Shown here one piece after another: positions 9,790 to 18,578 of a stretch of DNA of 64,000 nt; positions within the stretch are counted from its first letter, which is position 1; the number at the start of each line of letters is the position of its first letter. The translations under genes were made by a program, and so were the position numbers. The notes under the pieces were generated by a model, which saw nothing but the letters and a program-made list of their open reading frames with translations, searched no databases and was not told the DNA's origin. The stretch is taken from NCBI RefSeq assembly GCF_016863095.1, contig NZ_BOOF01000005.1, forward strand, positions 372,001-436,000. Reading direction: 5' to 3'. The stretch comes from Microbispora siamensis. GTDB taxonomy: Bacteria; Actinomycetota; Actinomycetes; Streptosporangiales; Streptosporangiaceae.

Positions 9790-10830
9790 GGCCCGGTAGC
9801 AGTCCGCCAGGGCGGTGAACGCGGCCTTCGGTTCCCAGGGCAGGCCCGGATAGGCCGTGCCCGAACGGCCCTCCAGCACCTTCACCACGCCGCAACTGGC
9901 CATGTCGAGGTCCTCACGGGGATTGTCCCGGTGTGGCAGGTCGTATCGGGCGAAGGTGTACCAGAAGGCGGTGTCGACCCCCTCGGCGTCGAGGATCCCC
10001 AGCACCTCGCGCAGGTAGGCCGCCTGTTCGTGCTCGTCGCGGACGTGGTCGCCGATCAGGCCGACCGGCGCGCCGTCCTCGCCCCACTTGACGATCGAGT
10101 CGCCGCGCTCTCCCAGGTCGGCGGCGCCTCTGTGGGTGACGCACCCGAACTCGGTGACCGCCACCGGCTTGCCCAGTGCCCTCCCCTGCGCGACGAAGGC
10201 GCGGATGTCGTCCCGGTAGTGGGCCGCCGTCGCGGCCGACCGGTAGCCGGCGTCGGTGGCGATGACGTCGAAGGGCGTCCAGTCCACCTGTTCGAACGGG
10301 ATCGAGCAGTAGCCGATCCGGCCGCCGAACCGCTCGCGGGCGACCGCGACCGCCTCGCGGAGGAAGGCGTTGACGCGGCCGGGCACCAGGGGCAGCACCT
10401 CCCGCAGGCTCTCCGGCCGGGCCAGTAGGGGGATCCGGTCCCCGAACGTCGCGCCGGGCAGGAACCCGTCGGTGAACAGGCTCACCTCCGAGCCGGTGAC
10501 CAGCACGACCTCCGCACCCTCGCGGCGCAGCCGCTCGCCGTGCTCGGCGCAGTCGGCGATCACGGCGAGCAGCTCGTCGGTGGTGATGTCGCAGGTGAAC
10601 GGGCACAGCCAGACGTCCAGCCCGGCCGCGGCGGCGCGAGTGGCGGCGGCCTTGAGCCGTCCGGGGTCACCGCCCGTGATCCGTACGGCGGTGCAGTGCA
10701 GGTCCTCACGGATGACGCGCATCTCCCGTTCGACCACGTCGAGGTCGAAGGGTTCCCGGGTGCTGCGCCCGGCGGCGCGGGCGGACGCGTCCGCGAAGCC
10801 GGTGTCGAAGTTGATCCCCTTGCCGTTCAT
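9787..10830 (-). CDS. TIM-barrel glycoside-hydrolase-like protein
   Basis: A 347-residue soluble protein. The start ATG 10830 follows GGGAG. Its sequence has the look of a (beta/alpha)8 hydrolase: VRITGGDPGRLKAA, GLDVWLCPFTCDIT, GRIGYCSIPFEQVDW, then KPVAVTEFGCVTHRGA, where the Glu fits a clan-A catalytic nucleophile, and DTAFWYTFARYDLPH near the end. No signal peptide is present, so it acts in the cytoplasm. I cannot assign a CAZy family or substrate. It is convergent with the first ECF42 gene and divergent from the isomerase-like gene at 10975. Confidence 0.6.
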   Translation of the reverse strand: MNGKGINFDTGFADASARAAGRSTREPFDLDVVEREMRVIREDLHCTAVRITGGDPGRLKAAATRAAAAGLDVWLCPFTCDITTDELLAVIADCAEHGERLRREGAEVVLVTGSEVSLFTDGFLPGATFGDRIPLLARPESLREVLPLVPGRVNAFLREAVAVARERFGGRIGYCSIPFEQVDWTPFDVIATDAGYRSAATAAHYRDDIRAFVAQGRALGKPVAVTEFGCVTHRGAADLGERGDSIVKWGEDGAPVGLIGDHVRDEHEQAAYLREVLGILDAEGVDTAFWYTFARYDLPHRDNPREDLDMASCGVVKVLEGRSGTAYPGLPWEPKAAFTALADCYRA

Positions 10831-10909
10831 CTCCCGCTGTCCCCCTATTCGGTCCTTGCGTGCCACGCACGATATGCGCGGCACGCACTGTGCGTACGCG
10901 CGCGGAGGG

Positions 10910-10936
10910 TGTCCATCCGGGACGCGCCCGTTCGTC
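10910..10936 (+). promoter_or_regulatory. Second copy of the ECF-type promoter motif
   Basis: TGTCCA (10910-10915), 17 bases, CGTC (10933-10936). It matches the site at 8157 in box sequence, spacing and flanks (GGTGTCCAT; CCCGTTCGTCG). It lies 39 bases before the gene starting at 10975 and reads toward it. Confidence 0.55.
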
Positions 10937-10974
10937 GGAAGGGCGTACGGACGGACACACCGGAAAGGCGACGA

Positions 10975-11607
10975 ATGGACACCGATATCCGGAAGCAGAT
11001 CGCGGCGGAACGCCGCGAACTGGCGGACCTGCTGAGTGAGCTGCCGCCGCAGTCGTGGGAGGCGCCCTCGCTGTGCGCGGGGTGGCGGGTGCGGGAGGTG
11101 GTGGCCCACATGACGATGCCCTACCGGCACTCGGGGCTGAGCGTGCTGGCCGGCCTCGTCAGGGCCCGGGGCGACTTCGACCGGCTCGCCGACCGGCTCG
11201 CCCGCAGGGACGCGGCCGCGCTCGGCCCGCGAGAGCTGACCGCGTGCCTGCGGGACAACGCCGAGCACCCCTGGCGGCCGCCGGGCGGCGGCTACGCGGG
11301 CGCGCTGTCGCACGACGTGATCCACGGCATGGACATCACCGTGGCGCTCGGGATCGACCGGCGGATTCCCGGCGACCGGCTGCGCGTCCTGCTCGACAAC
11401 GCGCTGTCCCCGCGGAGCCGCAAGTATTTCGGCGTCGACCTGGACGGCGTCGAACTGCGCGCCGACGACGTCGACTGGTCGCTCGGGACCGGCACCCCCT
11501 TGTCCGGCGCCGCGCAGGACCTGGTGCTGGTCCTGTGCGGCCGCCGGCTGCCCGAGGGACGGCTGCACGGCGAGCCCGCCGCCCGCTTCACCCACGTGAT
11601 CCGCTGA
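10975..11607 (+). CDS. Mycothiol-dependent maleylpyruvate isomerase-family protein
   Basis: A 210-residue protein with the DinB-like N-terminal domain of the MDMPI family: LCAGWRVREVVAHM places the first metal-ligand His, and LSHDVIHGMDI supplies the later ligand region. Known members use mycothiol and a divalent metal to isomerise maleylpyruvate, but most actinobacterial homologues have unknown thiol-dependent substrates. The start ATG 10975 follows GAAAGG. The gene sits alone behind a TGTCCA-N17-CGTC element identical in layout to that of the nearby ECF42 operon, so sigma-factor control is likely. Confidence 0.82.
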   Translation: MDTDIRKQIAAERRELADLLSELPPQSWEAPSLCAGWRVREVVAHMTMPYRHSGLSVLAGLVRARGDFDRLADRLARRDAAALGPRELTACLRDNAEHPWRPPGGGYAGALSHDVIHGMDITVALGIDRRIPGDRLRVLLDNALSPRSRKYFGVDLDGVELRADDVDWSLGTGTPLSGAAQDLVLVLCGRRLPEGRLHGEPAARFTHVIR

Positions 11608-11764
11608 ACGCGCCACTTCGGCCGCTGATCGCACCGATGGAGAGGTCTGTGCCCGTTCGAGCGTCAAGAGCGTTAACGTGCTCGGGATCACCGACCTCTC
11701 CGGCCGGGGCGAGGAGGCTCCCGGAGGGGACTTCTCCGCTTTGCGCATCCCTGGAGGCCGCTCG

Positions 11765-13087
11765 ATGTCGTCCCATCCTGCTTCCTGCTCCGGTGCCTTG
11801 GACGCTTCCGGCTCCGGTGCCGCCGACCCCGACCCGCTGATCAGGAAGCACCGCACCGCCGGCGCCACGCTCACCGTGACCGCGAACGGCACGCCCCTCG
11901 CCGGTCAGGAGGTGGTCGTCGCGCAGCGCCGGCACAAGTTCCTGTTCGGCTGCATCGGGTTCGACTTCATCCCGCTGGCCAACGGCGAGACCGCGACGGA
12001 CCCCGGCGAGCGGCGGTCGCTCGGCGAGGCCCCGGCGGCCGGGTCCCAGCAGGTCGCCGACCTGTGGTTCGACCTGTTCAACTTCGCCACGCTGCCCTTC
12101 TACTGGGGCCAGTTCGAGCCGGTCCGGGGCCGGCCGGACACCGAACGGCTGCTCACCACGGCGCGGTGGTTCGCCGACCGGGGCTGCGTCGTCAAGGGAC
12201 ACCCGCTCGCCTGGCACACCGTGACCGCCGACTGGCTCATGGACCTGTCGAACGCCGAGATCGCCAAGGCCCAGGTGGAGCGGATCCGGCGCGAAATGAC
12301 CGACTTCGCCGGCGTCATCGACATGTGGGACGTCATCAACGAGGTCGTGATCATGCCGATCTTCGACAAGTACGACAACGGCATCACCCGGATCTGCCGG
12401 GAGATGGGCCGGATCCCGATGGTCCGGATGGTCTTCGACGCGGCCCGTGAGGCCAACCCCCACGCCACGCTGCTGCTCAACGACTTCGACATGTCCGCGG
12501 CGTACGAGTGCCTGATCGAGGGCGTGCTCGAGGCGGGCATAAAGATCGACGTGCTCGGCCTGCAGAGCCACATGCACCAGGGCTACTGGGGCGAGGAGAA
12601 GACGCTCGCCACGATCGACCGCTTCGCGCGGTACGGCCTGCCCATCCACTTCACCGAAACGACGATCGTCTCCGGCCACATCATGCCGGAGGAGATCGTC
12701 GACCTGAACGACTACCAGATCCCCGAGTGGCCGACCACGCCCGAGGGCGAGGCCCGCCAGGCCGACGAGGTCGTGCGCCACTACAAGACCCTGCTGTCCC
12801 ACCCGGCCGTGGAGGCCATGACCTACTGGGGCCTGTCGGACGGCGGCTGGCTCGGCGCGCCGGGCGGCTTCGTCCGCGCCGACGGCACCCCCAAGCCGTC
12901 GTACGACGCGCTGCGCTCGCTCATCAAGGGCGAGTGGTGGCTGTCTCCGACGACGATGGTCACCGACGCGGACGGCCGCGTCCGATTCGACGGCTTCCTC
13001 GGCGAGTACGAGATCACGGCCGGCGGCCGGACGGTCACGTTCACCCTGGACGAGCCCGGGGACGCCGAGGTGGCCGTGTCCCTCTGA
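11765..13087 (+). CDS. GH10 endo-1,4-beta-xylanase-like protein, cytoplasmic
   Basis: A 440-residue protein. About 60 N-terminal residues form a small beta-domain (ATLTVTANGTPLAGQEVVV), then a GH10 TIM barrel. The acid/base Glu lies in WDVINEVV and the nucleophile in IHFTETTIV. VKGHPLAWHTV and LLLNDFDMS are further family marks. A short beta-strand domain closes the protein. There is no signal peptide, unlike secreted xylanases, so it may cleave imported xylo-oligosaccharides. ATG 11765 follows GGAGG. A CGTTAACG palindrome at 11672-11679 could be a LacI-type half of an operator, with low confidence. Confidence 0.88.
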   Translation: MSSHPASCSGALDASGSGAADPDPLIRKHRTAGATLTVTANGTPLAGQEVVVAQRRHKFLFGCIGFDFIPLANGETATDPGERRSLGEAPAAGSQQVADLWFDLFNFATLPFYWGQFEPVRGRPDTERLLTTARWFADRGCVVKGHPLAWHTVTADWLMDLSNAEIAKAQVERIRREMTDFAGVIDMWDVINEVVIMPIFDKYDNGITRICREMGRIPMVRMVFDAAREANPHATLLLNDFDMSAAYECLIEGVLEAGIKIDVLGLQSHMHQGYWGEEKTLATIDRFARYGLPIHFTETTIVSGHIMPEEIVDLNDYQIPEWPTTPEGEARQADEVVRHYKTLLSHPAVEAMTYWGLSDGGWLGAPGGFVRADGTPKPSYDALRSLIKGEWWLSPTTMVTDADGRVRFDGFLGEYEITAGGRTVTFTLDEPGDAEVAVSL

Positions 13088-13132
13088 GCCGTGTCCCTCT
13101 GAGCCGTGTCCCTCCGAGCCGTGCCCCTCCCA
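13073..13132. repeat. Four 15-bp tandem repeats across the xylanase stop codon
   Basis: The unit GCCGTGTCCCTCTGA occurs at 13073-13087 (ending in the xylanase stop), again exactly at 13088-13102, and with few changes at 13103-13117 and 13118-13132. The amplification copied the stop codon itself. Function unknown; slippage is the simplest origin. Confidence 0.85.
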
Positions 13133-13247
13133 GACGGGCTGCGAGAAATTTTTGAGAATTCTCCGGCAGGATGTCGAGAAGCGGGGAGCCGGCTTCTACC
13201 CAGGGGTGAGCGCGCCCACGAAGGGCGGGCGACAGGAGGAGCAAGAC

Positions 13248-13646
13248 ATGAAGTACATGCTGCTGATGCAGTTCGGCCCGCAGAGCGGCATCGCCCCGAT
13301 GGACGCCTGGTCGCCGGAGGACATCAAGGCGCACATCGAGTTCATGCACGACGTGAACCGCGGGCTCGTCGAGGCCGGCGAGTTCGTGGACGCCCAGGGG
13401 CTGGCGATGCCCGACCAGGCGCGGATCGTGCGGGCCGGCGAGGGCGGCGTCCCCGTCGTCACCGACGGCCCGTTCCCGGAGACCAAGGAGTTCCTGGTCG
13501 GCTACTGGATCGTCGACTGCGAGGGGCCGGAGCGTGCGTACGCGCTGGCGGCCCACATCTCGGCGGCGCCCGGCCTGAACGGCGAGCCGCTCAACATGCC
13601 GATCGAGGTGCGGCAGGTGATGGCGGCCCCGGCGCAGGAGCTGTGA
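13248..13646 (+). CDS. YciI/DGPF-domain protein (second copy)
   Basis: A 132-residue paralogue of the protein at 8221. It starts MKYMLLMQFGPQSG after GGAGGA and carries DGPFPETKEFLVGYW. It is about 25 residues longer than the first copy, mainly in the helical segment after the first strand. The stop overlaps the GTG start of the next sigma factor. TGTCGA at 13172-13177, about 70 bases upstream, equals the -35 box reported for ECF42 promoters, although a good -10 (CTTC at 13193) is less clear. Confidence 0.88.
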   Translation: MKYMLLMQFGPQSGIAPMDAWSPEDIKAHIEFMHDVNRGLVEAGEFVDAQGLAMPDQARIVRAGEGGVPVVTDGPFPETKEFLVGYWIVDCEGPERAYALAAHISAAPGLNGEPLNMPIEVRQVMAAPAQEL

Positions 13647-14905
13647 ACGCTTCGCACCCACACGTCGACGACCTGCTGCGCCCGCTGACGCCGCAGGTCG
13701 TCGGCGTGCTCACCCGCAGGTTCGGCGACTTCGGCGCGGCCGAGGACGCGGTCCAGGAGGCGCTGCTCGACGCCCTCGCCCAGTGGCCGGCGGAGGGCGT
13801 GCCGGACAACCCGAAGGGCTGGCTCATCCAGGTCGCGTACCGGCGGATGATCGAGCAGGTGCGGGGCGAGCAGGCGCGCCGCCGCCGGGAGGAACTGGTG
13901 GCCGCCCGGTCTCCCGCCGACCACTGGACCTCCCCGGCGGTCGACCGGGTGCACGAGGCGGACGGGGACGACACGCTGGTCATGCTGTTCCTGAGCTGTC
14001 ATCCCGCGCTGACGCCGGCGTCCGCCATCGCCCTGACCCTGCGGGCCGTCGGCGGGCTGACCACGGCCGAGATCGGCAAGGCCTTCATGGTGCCCGAGGC
14101 GACGATGGCGCAGCGGATCAGCCGGGCGAAGCAACGAATCAGGGCGTCGGGGGTGCCGTTCCGCATGCCGGAGCCGGAGGAGCGCTCCGCGCGGCTCGCC
14201 TCCGTGCTGCACGTGCTCTACCTCATCTTCAACGAGGGCTATGCCGCCAGCGGCGGCCTCGGCCTGCACCGCGTCGAACTGTCCCGCGAGGCGATCCGGC
14301 TGGCCAGGACGCTGCACCGCCTGCTGCGAGGTTTCCCACACGGCGACGGCGAGGCGGCCGGACTGCTCGCGCTGATGCTGCTGACCGACGCCCGGCGGCC
14401 CGCCAGGACCGGCCCGGGCGGCGTCCCCGTCCCGCTGGCGGAGCAGGACCGCGGCCTGTGGGACCGCGAGGCGATCGCCGAGGGCACCGCGCTGCTCACG
14501 GCCGCCCTGCGCCGGGGCGCCGCCGGGCCGTACCAGATCCAGGCGGCGATCGCGGCGGTGCACGACGAGGCGGCGACGGCCGAGGAGACCGACTGGCCGC
14601 AGATCCTCGCGTTGTACGGCCTGCTGGAGCGCATGTCGCCCAACCCGATGGTCTCCCTCAACCGCGCCGTCGCCGCCGCCATGGTGCACGGCCCCGCCAC
14701 CGGGCTGGCCCTGCTCGAACCGCTGGCGGACGGGCCGCTGGCGGGGCACCACCGCCTGCACGCGGCGCGCGCGCACCTGCTGGAGATGGCCGGCGACCTC
14801 ACGGCGGCCGTCGCGGACTACCGCGCGGCGGCCGGCCTCACGGCGAGCATCCCCGAGCGCGACCACCTCACCATGCGCGCCGCCCGCCTCGCCGCCTCCC
14901 TGTGA
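13643..14905 (+). CDS. ECF42-group RNA polymerase sigma factor (second copy)
   Basis: A 420-residue sigma factor with the same layout as the first copy: sigma2 in residues 20-90 (GAAEDAVQEALLDAL, NPKGWLIQVAYRRMI), sigma4 around 120-180 (LTLRAVGGLTTAEIGKAFMV, RISRAKQRI), and a long C-terminal extension with IFNEGYAAS and TDWPQILALY. It is coupled by overlap to its own DGPF gene. The sigma4 recognition stretch differs clearly from the first copy, so the two factors probably read different promoters. The last codons overlap the start of a truncated LysE gene. Confidence 0.9.
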   Translation: MNASHPHVDDLLRPLTPQVVGVLTRRFGDFGAAEDAVQEALLDALAQWPAEGVPDNPKGWLIQVAYRRMIEQVRGEQARRRREELVAARSPADHWTSPAVDRVHEADGDDTLVMLFLSCHPALTPASAIALTLRAVGGLTTAEIGKAFMVPEATMAQRISRAKQRIRASGVPFRMPEPEERSARLASVLHVLYLIFNEGYAASGGLGLHRVELSREAIRLARTLHRLLRGFPHGDGEAAGLLALMLLTDARRPARTGPGGVPVPLAEQDRGLWDREAIAEGTALLTAALRRGAAGPYQIQAAIAAVHDEAATAEETDWPQILALYGLLERMSPNPMVSLNRAVAAAMVHGPATGLALLEPLADGPLAGHHRLHAARAHLLEMAGDLTAAVADYRAAAGLTASIPERDHLTMRAARLAASL

Positions 14906-15213
14906 CCGCCTCCCTGCGCGCCTTCTGGCAGGGCATGGTCACGAACCTGCTCAACCCCAAGGTGATCCTGTTCAACATCGCGTTCCTGCCGCAGTTCGTG
15001 AACCCGGCCCTGGGCCATGTCGCCGTCCAGTTCCTGATCCTCGGGCTGACCCTGGTGCTGCTCGGCCTCGGCGTCGACGCGACCGTGGGCGCCCTCGCGG
15101 GACGGCTCGCGACGCTGCTACGGCGCAGCCGCCGGTTCGCGCGCGGCCTGAACGTCATCAGCGGCTCCGTCTTCGCCGCCCTGGCCGTCCGGCTGGTGAC
15201 CTCGCCGGAGTAG
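14902..15213 (+). pseudogene. LysE/RhtB-family exporter, C-terminal half only
   Basis: A 103-residue open frame begins at a GTG that overlaps the ECF42 stop. It contains the second half of a LysE-type amino-acid exporter: FWQGMVTNLLNPKVILFNIA, FLPQFV, then two membrane helices and a basic loop. Complete members are about 200 residues with five or six helices, so the N-terminal half is missing. The NLLNPK motif normally lies mid-protein. The overlap with the sigma gene suggests a deletion fused the remnant to the operon. It is probably non-functional, although translation is likely. Confidence 0.7.
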
Positions 15214-15254
15214 AGCCCGAGAACCGGTAGGAGTCGCGGTTTCACGCTGGACGA

Positions 15255-15276
15255 AGGCTATACACATGTATAGCCT
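15255..15276. promoter_or_regulatory. Perfect 22-bp operator palindrome for the TetR gene
   Basis: Arms AGGCTATAC (15255-15263) and GTATAGCCT (15268-15276) are exact reverse complements around ACAT. It lies 45 bases before the TetR start, the normal place for an autoregulatory TetR operator. The AT-rich arms may overlap the -10 region. Confidence 0.75.
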
Positions 15277-15320
15277 GCTGTTCGTGGGAACAGTATCCTG
15301 CACGCGTGGAAAGGACGACG

Positions 15321-15998
15321 GTGGCGACACCTCCCGGACCGGATCCCGAAGACCTCACGGCGCGCGCCCGGATCAGGGACGCCGCACTGCGGCACTTCGG
15401 CGACGACGGCTTCGAGAAGGCGACGATCCGGGGCATCGCGAGGACCGCGGGCGTGTCCCCTGGACTGGTCCGCCACCACTTCGGCTCCAAGCAGGCGCTG
15501 CGTGAGGCCTGCGACGAGCACCTCATGAAGATGATCCGGCGCCTGAACGACCAGGTCCGGGCCGACACGACGCTCAGCGACGTGAGCTACGTGGGCGCCG
15601 CCCGCGCGGCGATGGCTCCCTATCAGCTCTATCTGGCGCGCAGCCTGGCCGACGGATCGGCCGCGTCGATCTTCGACGAGATGACGCGGATCTGCGAGGA
15701 GTGGATCGCGGGCGCCGACGCCGGCCGCCCCGATCCCCCGGACGTTCCGGCGAAGATCAGAGCGGCCGTGTTCACGGCGATGGCACTGGGCATCCCGGTC
15801 CTCGCCCCGCACATCTCCCGCGCCATGGGAGTGGACATGTTCAGCCCCGAGGGGGACCTGCTGCTCTCCCGGGCACTGGTCGACCTCTACTCGCATCCCC
15901 TCATGACTCCGGAGGACGCCGCCCGCGCCCGGGCAGGCCTCGACCGGCTCGCGGGCGCGCGGCCCCCCGGCCGCAGAACCGAGGAGAATTCCCCATGA
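15321..15998 (+). CDS. TetR-family transcriptional repressor
   Basis: About 225 residues. The helix-turn-helix is at the N terminus ([41 protein letters not shown] read in sections) and the C-terminal part is a helical ligand-binding domain. GTG 15321 was chosen because AAAGGA precedes it at proper spacing; GTG 15306 is in frame without such a site. The last codons overlap the ATG of the ABC ATPase gene (15995), so repressor, ATPase and permease form one operon. A perfect 22-bp palindrome upstream is its probable operator. The inducer is presumably a substrate of the exporter. Confidence 0.88.
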   Translation: MATPPGPDPEDLTARARIRDAALRHFGDDGFEKATIRGIARTAGVSPGLVRHHFGSKQALREACDEHLMKMIRRLNDQVRADTTLSDVSYVGAARAAMAPYQLYLARSLADGSAASIFDEMTRICEEWIAGADAGRPDPPDVPAKIRAAVFTAMALGIPVLAPHISRAMGVDMFSPEGDLLLSRALVDLYSHPLMTPEDAARARAGLDRLAGARPPGRRTEENSP

Positions 15999-16939
15999 CA
16001 GACGCCATCTCCGTGGCCGGGCTGGTCAAGACGTTCGGACCGACCAAGGCCCTCGACGGCCTCGACCTCGTCGTGCGCACCGGCGAGGTCCACGGCTTCC
16101 TCGGGCCCAACGGCGCGGGCAAGAGCACCACCATCCGCATCCTGCTCGGCATGATGCGCGCGGACGCCGGCGTCGCCCGCCTGCTCGGCGGCGACCCGTG
16201 GGCCGACGCGACCGCACTGCACCGCCGCCTGGCGTACGTGCCCGGGGACGTCGTCCTGTGGCCCGGCCTGTCCGGGGGCGAGGTGATCGACCTGCTCGGC
16301 AGGATGCGGGGCGGGCTGAACAAGCGGCGCCGCACTGAGCTGCTTGAGCGCTTCGACCTCGACCCCCGCAAGAAGGGGCGCGCCTACTCCAAGGGCAACC
16401 GGCAGAAGGTGGCGCTGGTCGCGGCCCTCGCCTCCGACGTGGAACTGCTGCTACTCGACGAGCCGACCTCGGGCCTCGACCCACTGATGGAGGAGGCGTT
16501 CCGCGAGGCCGTGCGGGAGGAGCAGCGCCGCGGCGACCGTACGGTGCTGCTGTCCAGCCACATCCTGTCCGAGGTCGAGGCGCTGTGCGACCGGGTCACG
16601 ATCATCCGCGACGGCCGCACCGTGGAGACCGGCACGCTCACCGAGCTGCGCCACCTGACCCGCACCACGATCGAGGCCGAGTTGGCCGGCCCCGCGGACG
16701 GGCTGGCCGCGATGCCCGGCGTGCACGACCTGCTCGTACGGGACGGACGGGTGCGTTTCGACATCGACGCCGCCGCGCTCGACCCGGCGCTGCGCCACCT
16801 CACCGCGGCGGGCGTGCGCAGCCTCGTCAGCCGCCCGCCCACGCTCGAGGAGCTGTTCCTGCGGCACTACTCTTCCACGCCTGCTGCGCACGACTCCTCC
16901 CAGCCTGCTGCGCAGGACGCACCGGAGGCGACCCGATGA
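15995..16939 (+). CDS. ABC-2 type exporter ATPase
   Basis: A 314-residue ATPase. Walker [11 protein letters not shown] is near residue 39, the signature reads [11 protein letters not shown] instead of LSGGQ, and Walker B is [13 protein letters not shown] followed by the SSH switch. The SKGNRQK form is typical of drug and polymer exporters of the DrrA/YhaQ kind. After residue 220 there is a C-terminal domain of this subfamily and a Ser/Ala/Gln-rich tail. It overlaps TetR by 4 bases at its start and the permease by 4 bases at its end. It powers export through the 535-residue permease. Confidence 0.9.
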   Translation: MTDAISVAGLVKTFGPTKALDGLDLVVRTGEVHGFLGPNGAGKSTTIRILLGMMRADAGVARLLGGDPWADATALHRRLAYVPGDVVLWPGLSGGEVIDLLGRMRGGLNKRRRTELLERFDLDPRKKGRAYSKGNRQKVALVAALASDVELLLLDEPTSGLDPLMEEAFREAVREEQRRGDRTVLLSSHILSEVEALCDRVTIIRDGRTVETGTLTELRHLTRTTIEAELAGPADGLAAMPGVHDLLVRDGRVRFDIDAAALDPALRHLTAAGVRSLVSRPPTLEELFLRHYSSTPAAHDSSQPAAQDAPEATR

Positions 16940-18543
16940 CGGCGCTCACCGGAACCTGGGGGCTGGTCCGGCTGATCCTGCGTCGCGACCGTGTTCTGAC
17001 CCCGCTGTGGGTGCTGGTCCTCGGCCTCGTCCCGATCTCGTACGTGGCCTCCATCGACGGGTTGTTCCCCAGCGCCGCGGCGCGGCAGCAGTACGCGGAC
17101 CTGAGCGCGCACAACGCCGGCTTCGTCGCGCTGTACGGCCGCCTGCACGGCTCCAGCCTCGGCGAGCTGGTCGCCTGGCGGGGCGGGTTCATCCCCGTCA
17201 TGGCGGGGCTGTTCTGCATCCTCACAGTCATCCGGCACACCCGGGCCGAGGAGGACAGCGGCCGCCGCGAACTGCTCGGCTCGGCCGTCGTCGGCCGCCA
17301 CGCGCCCCTGGCGGCGGCGCTGGTTTCGGTCTTCGCCGCCGGCCTCGTCCTCTGCGCCGTCCTCGCCCTCGGGATGATCGGGCAGGGCCTGCCGGCCGCC
17401 GGCTCGTGGGCCTTCGGCGCCGAGCTCGCCGTCACCGGCTGGGTGTTCGCCGCGGTCGCCGCGATGGCCGCGCAGCTGACCGCCGGCGCGGGAAGCGCGC
17501 GCGCAATCGCGATCGGCGCCCTCGCCGCCGCCTACGTCCTGCGGATCGTGGGCGACGTCGGCGCCCTGGACGACGGCACGCCGTCGTGGGCCGGTCGGCT
17601 GTCCCCACTGGAGTGGGTGACGTGGATCCGCCCGTACGGTGAGGACGCCTGGTGGCCCGTCGCCCTCACCGCCGGGGTGGCCGTCGCGCTGGCCCTGGGG
17701 GCCGCCGCACTCTCGACGCGCCGCGACCTCGGCGCCGGCCTGCTGCCGCCCCGGCTCGGCCGCCCGGCGGCGGGCCCCGCCCTGCGCTCGCCCCTGGCGC
17801 TGGCCTGGCGGCTGCACCGGGGACTGCTGGCCGGTTGGGCCGCCGGGTTCGCCGTACTGGGCGTCGTGCTCGGCTACCTCGCGGCGAGCGTCGCCGATCT
17901 CGTGCGCGACGCGCCGCAGATGGCCGACGTGTTCGCCCGCCTCGGCGGCGCGGCCGGGCTCGTCGACGACTACCTCGCCGCCACCACGAACCTGTTCGGC
18001 CTGATCGCCTCCGCGTACGCCGTGCAGGCCACCCTCAGGGCGCGGGCCGAGGAGACCAGCGGACGGGCCGAGGCGGTGCTGGGCACCGCGGTCGGGCGGC
18101 TGCGCTGGCTGGGCGGCCATCTCGCCTTCTCCCTGCTCGGCCCGGCGGCCGTCCTCGCCGCCGCCGGGCTCGCGATGGGGCTGGCCCACGGGCTGAACAC
18201 CGGTGAGGCCGCCCGGCAGACGTCCCGGCTGCTGGCCGCCGCGCTGGTCCAGCTTCCCGCCGTCTGGGTGCTCGCCGGGGTCACGGTCGCGCTGTACGGC
18301 CTGCTCCCCCGACTCACCGCCCTCGGCTGGGGCGCACCGGTGTTCTGTCTGCTGATCGGGATGGTCGGGGCCGCGATCGGGCTGGACCAGTGGGTGCTGG
18401 ACGTCTCCCCGTTCACGCATGTCCCCCGCCTGCCCGCGGACCGCTTCGGCGTCGTGCCGCTGGCGTCGCTGTCGGCGATCGCCGCGGCGCTGACCGCCGC
18501 CGGCCTCGCCGCCTTCCGCCGCCGGGACCTGCCCATCCCCTGA
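16936..18543 (+). CDS. ABC exporter permease, duplicated ABC-2 type
   Basis: A 535-residue integral membrane protein with about twelve hydrophobic segments in two similar halves. The first half contains [23 protein letters not shown] and the second contains [22 protein letters not shown], so the two cytoplasmic loops are visibly homologous. One polypeptide therefore supplies both membrane domains to the ATPase dimer. It follows GGAGGCGA and overlaps the ATPase stop. The family exports drugs or antibiotics (tetronasin-type permeases look alike); the real substrate is unknown. Confidence 0.88.
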   Translation: MTALTGTWGLVRLILRRDRVLTPLWVLVLGLVPISYVASIDGLFPSAAARQQYADLSAHNAGFVALYGRLHGSSLGELVAWRGGFIPVMAGLFCILTVIRHTRAEEDSGRRELLGSAVVGRHAPLAAALVSVFAAGLVLCAVLALGMIGQGLPAAGSWAFGAELAVTGWVFAAVAAMAAQLTAGAGSARAIAIGALAAAYVLRIVGDVGALDDGTPSWAGRLSPLEWVTWIRPYGEDAWWPVALTAGVAVALALGAAALSTRRDLGAGLLPPRLGRPAAGPALRSPLALAWRLHRGLLAGWAAGFAVLGVVLGYLAASVADLVRDAPQMADVFARLGGAAGLVDDYLAATTNLFGLIASAYAVQATLRARAEETSGRAEAVLGTAVGRLRWLGGHLAFSLLGPAAVLAAAGLAMGLAHGLNTGEAARQTSRLLAAALVQLPAVWVLAGVTVALYGLLPRLTALGWGAPVFCLLIGMVGAAIGLDQWVLDVSPFTHVPRLPADRFGVVPLASLSAIAAALTAAGLAAFRRRDLPIP

Positions 18544-18578
18544 CGCCCCACCTACGGTCCGGTCTTCCCGGCGTCAGG
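18539..18578. terminator. Long-loop hairpin between convergent genes
   Basis: CCTGACGCC (18539-18547) and GGCGTCAGG (18570-18578) are exact reverse complements around 22 bases. As at 9774, each arm contains the stop codon of one of the two convergent genes. There is no T run. Confidence 0.4.

Noticed and set aside
11608..11764. Extension of the xylanase frame upstream encoding a signal peptide
   Set aside because: The extra codons are polar and contain no hydrophobic core; ATG 11765 has a strong GGAGG site.
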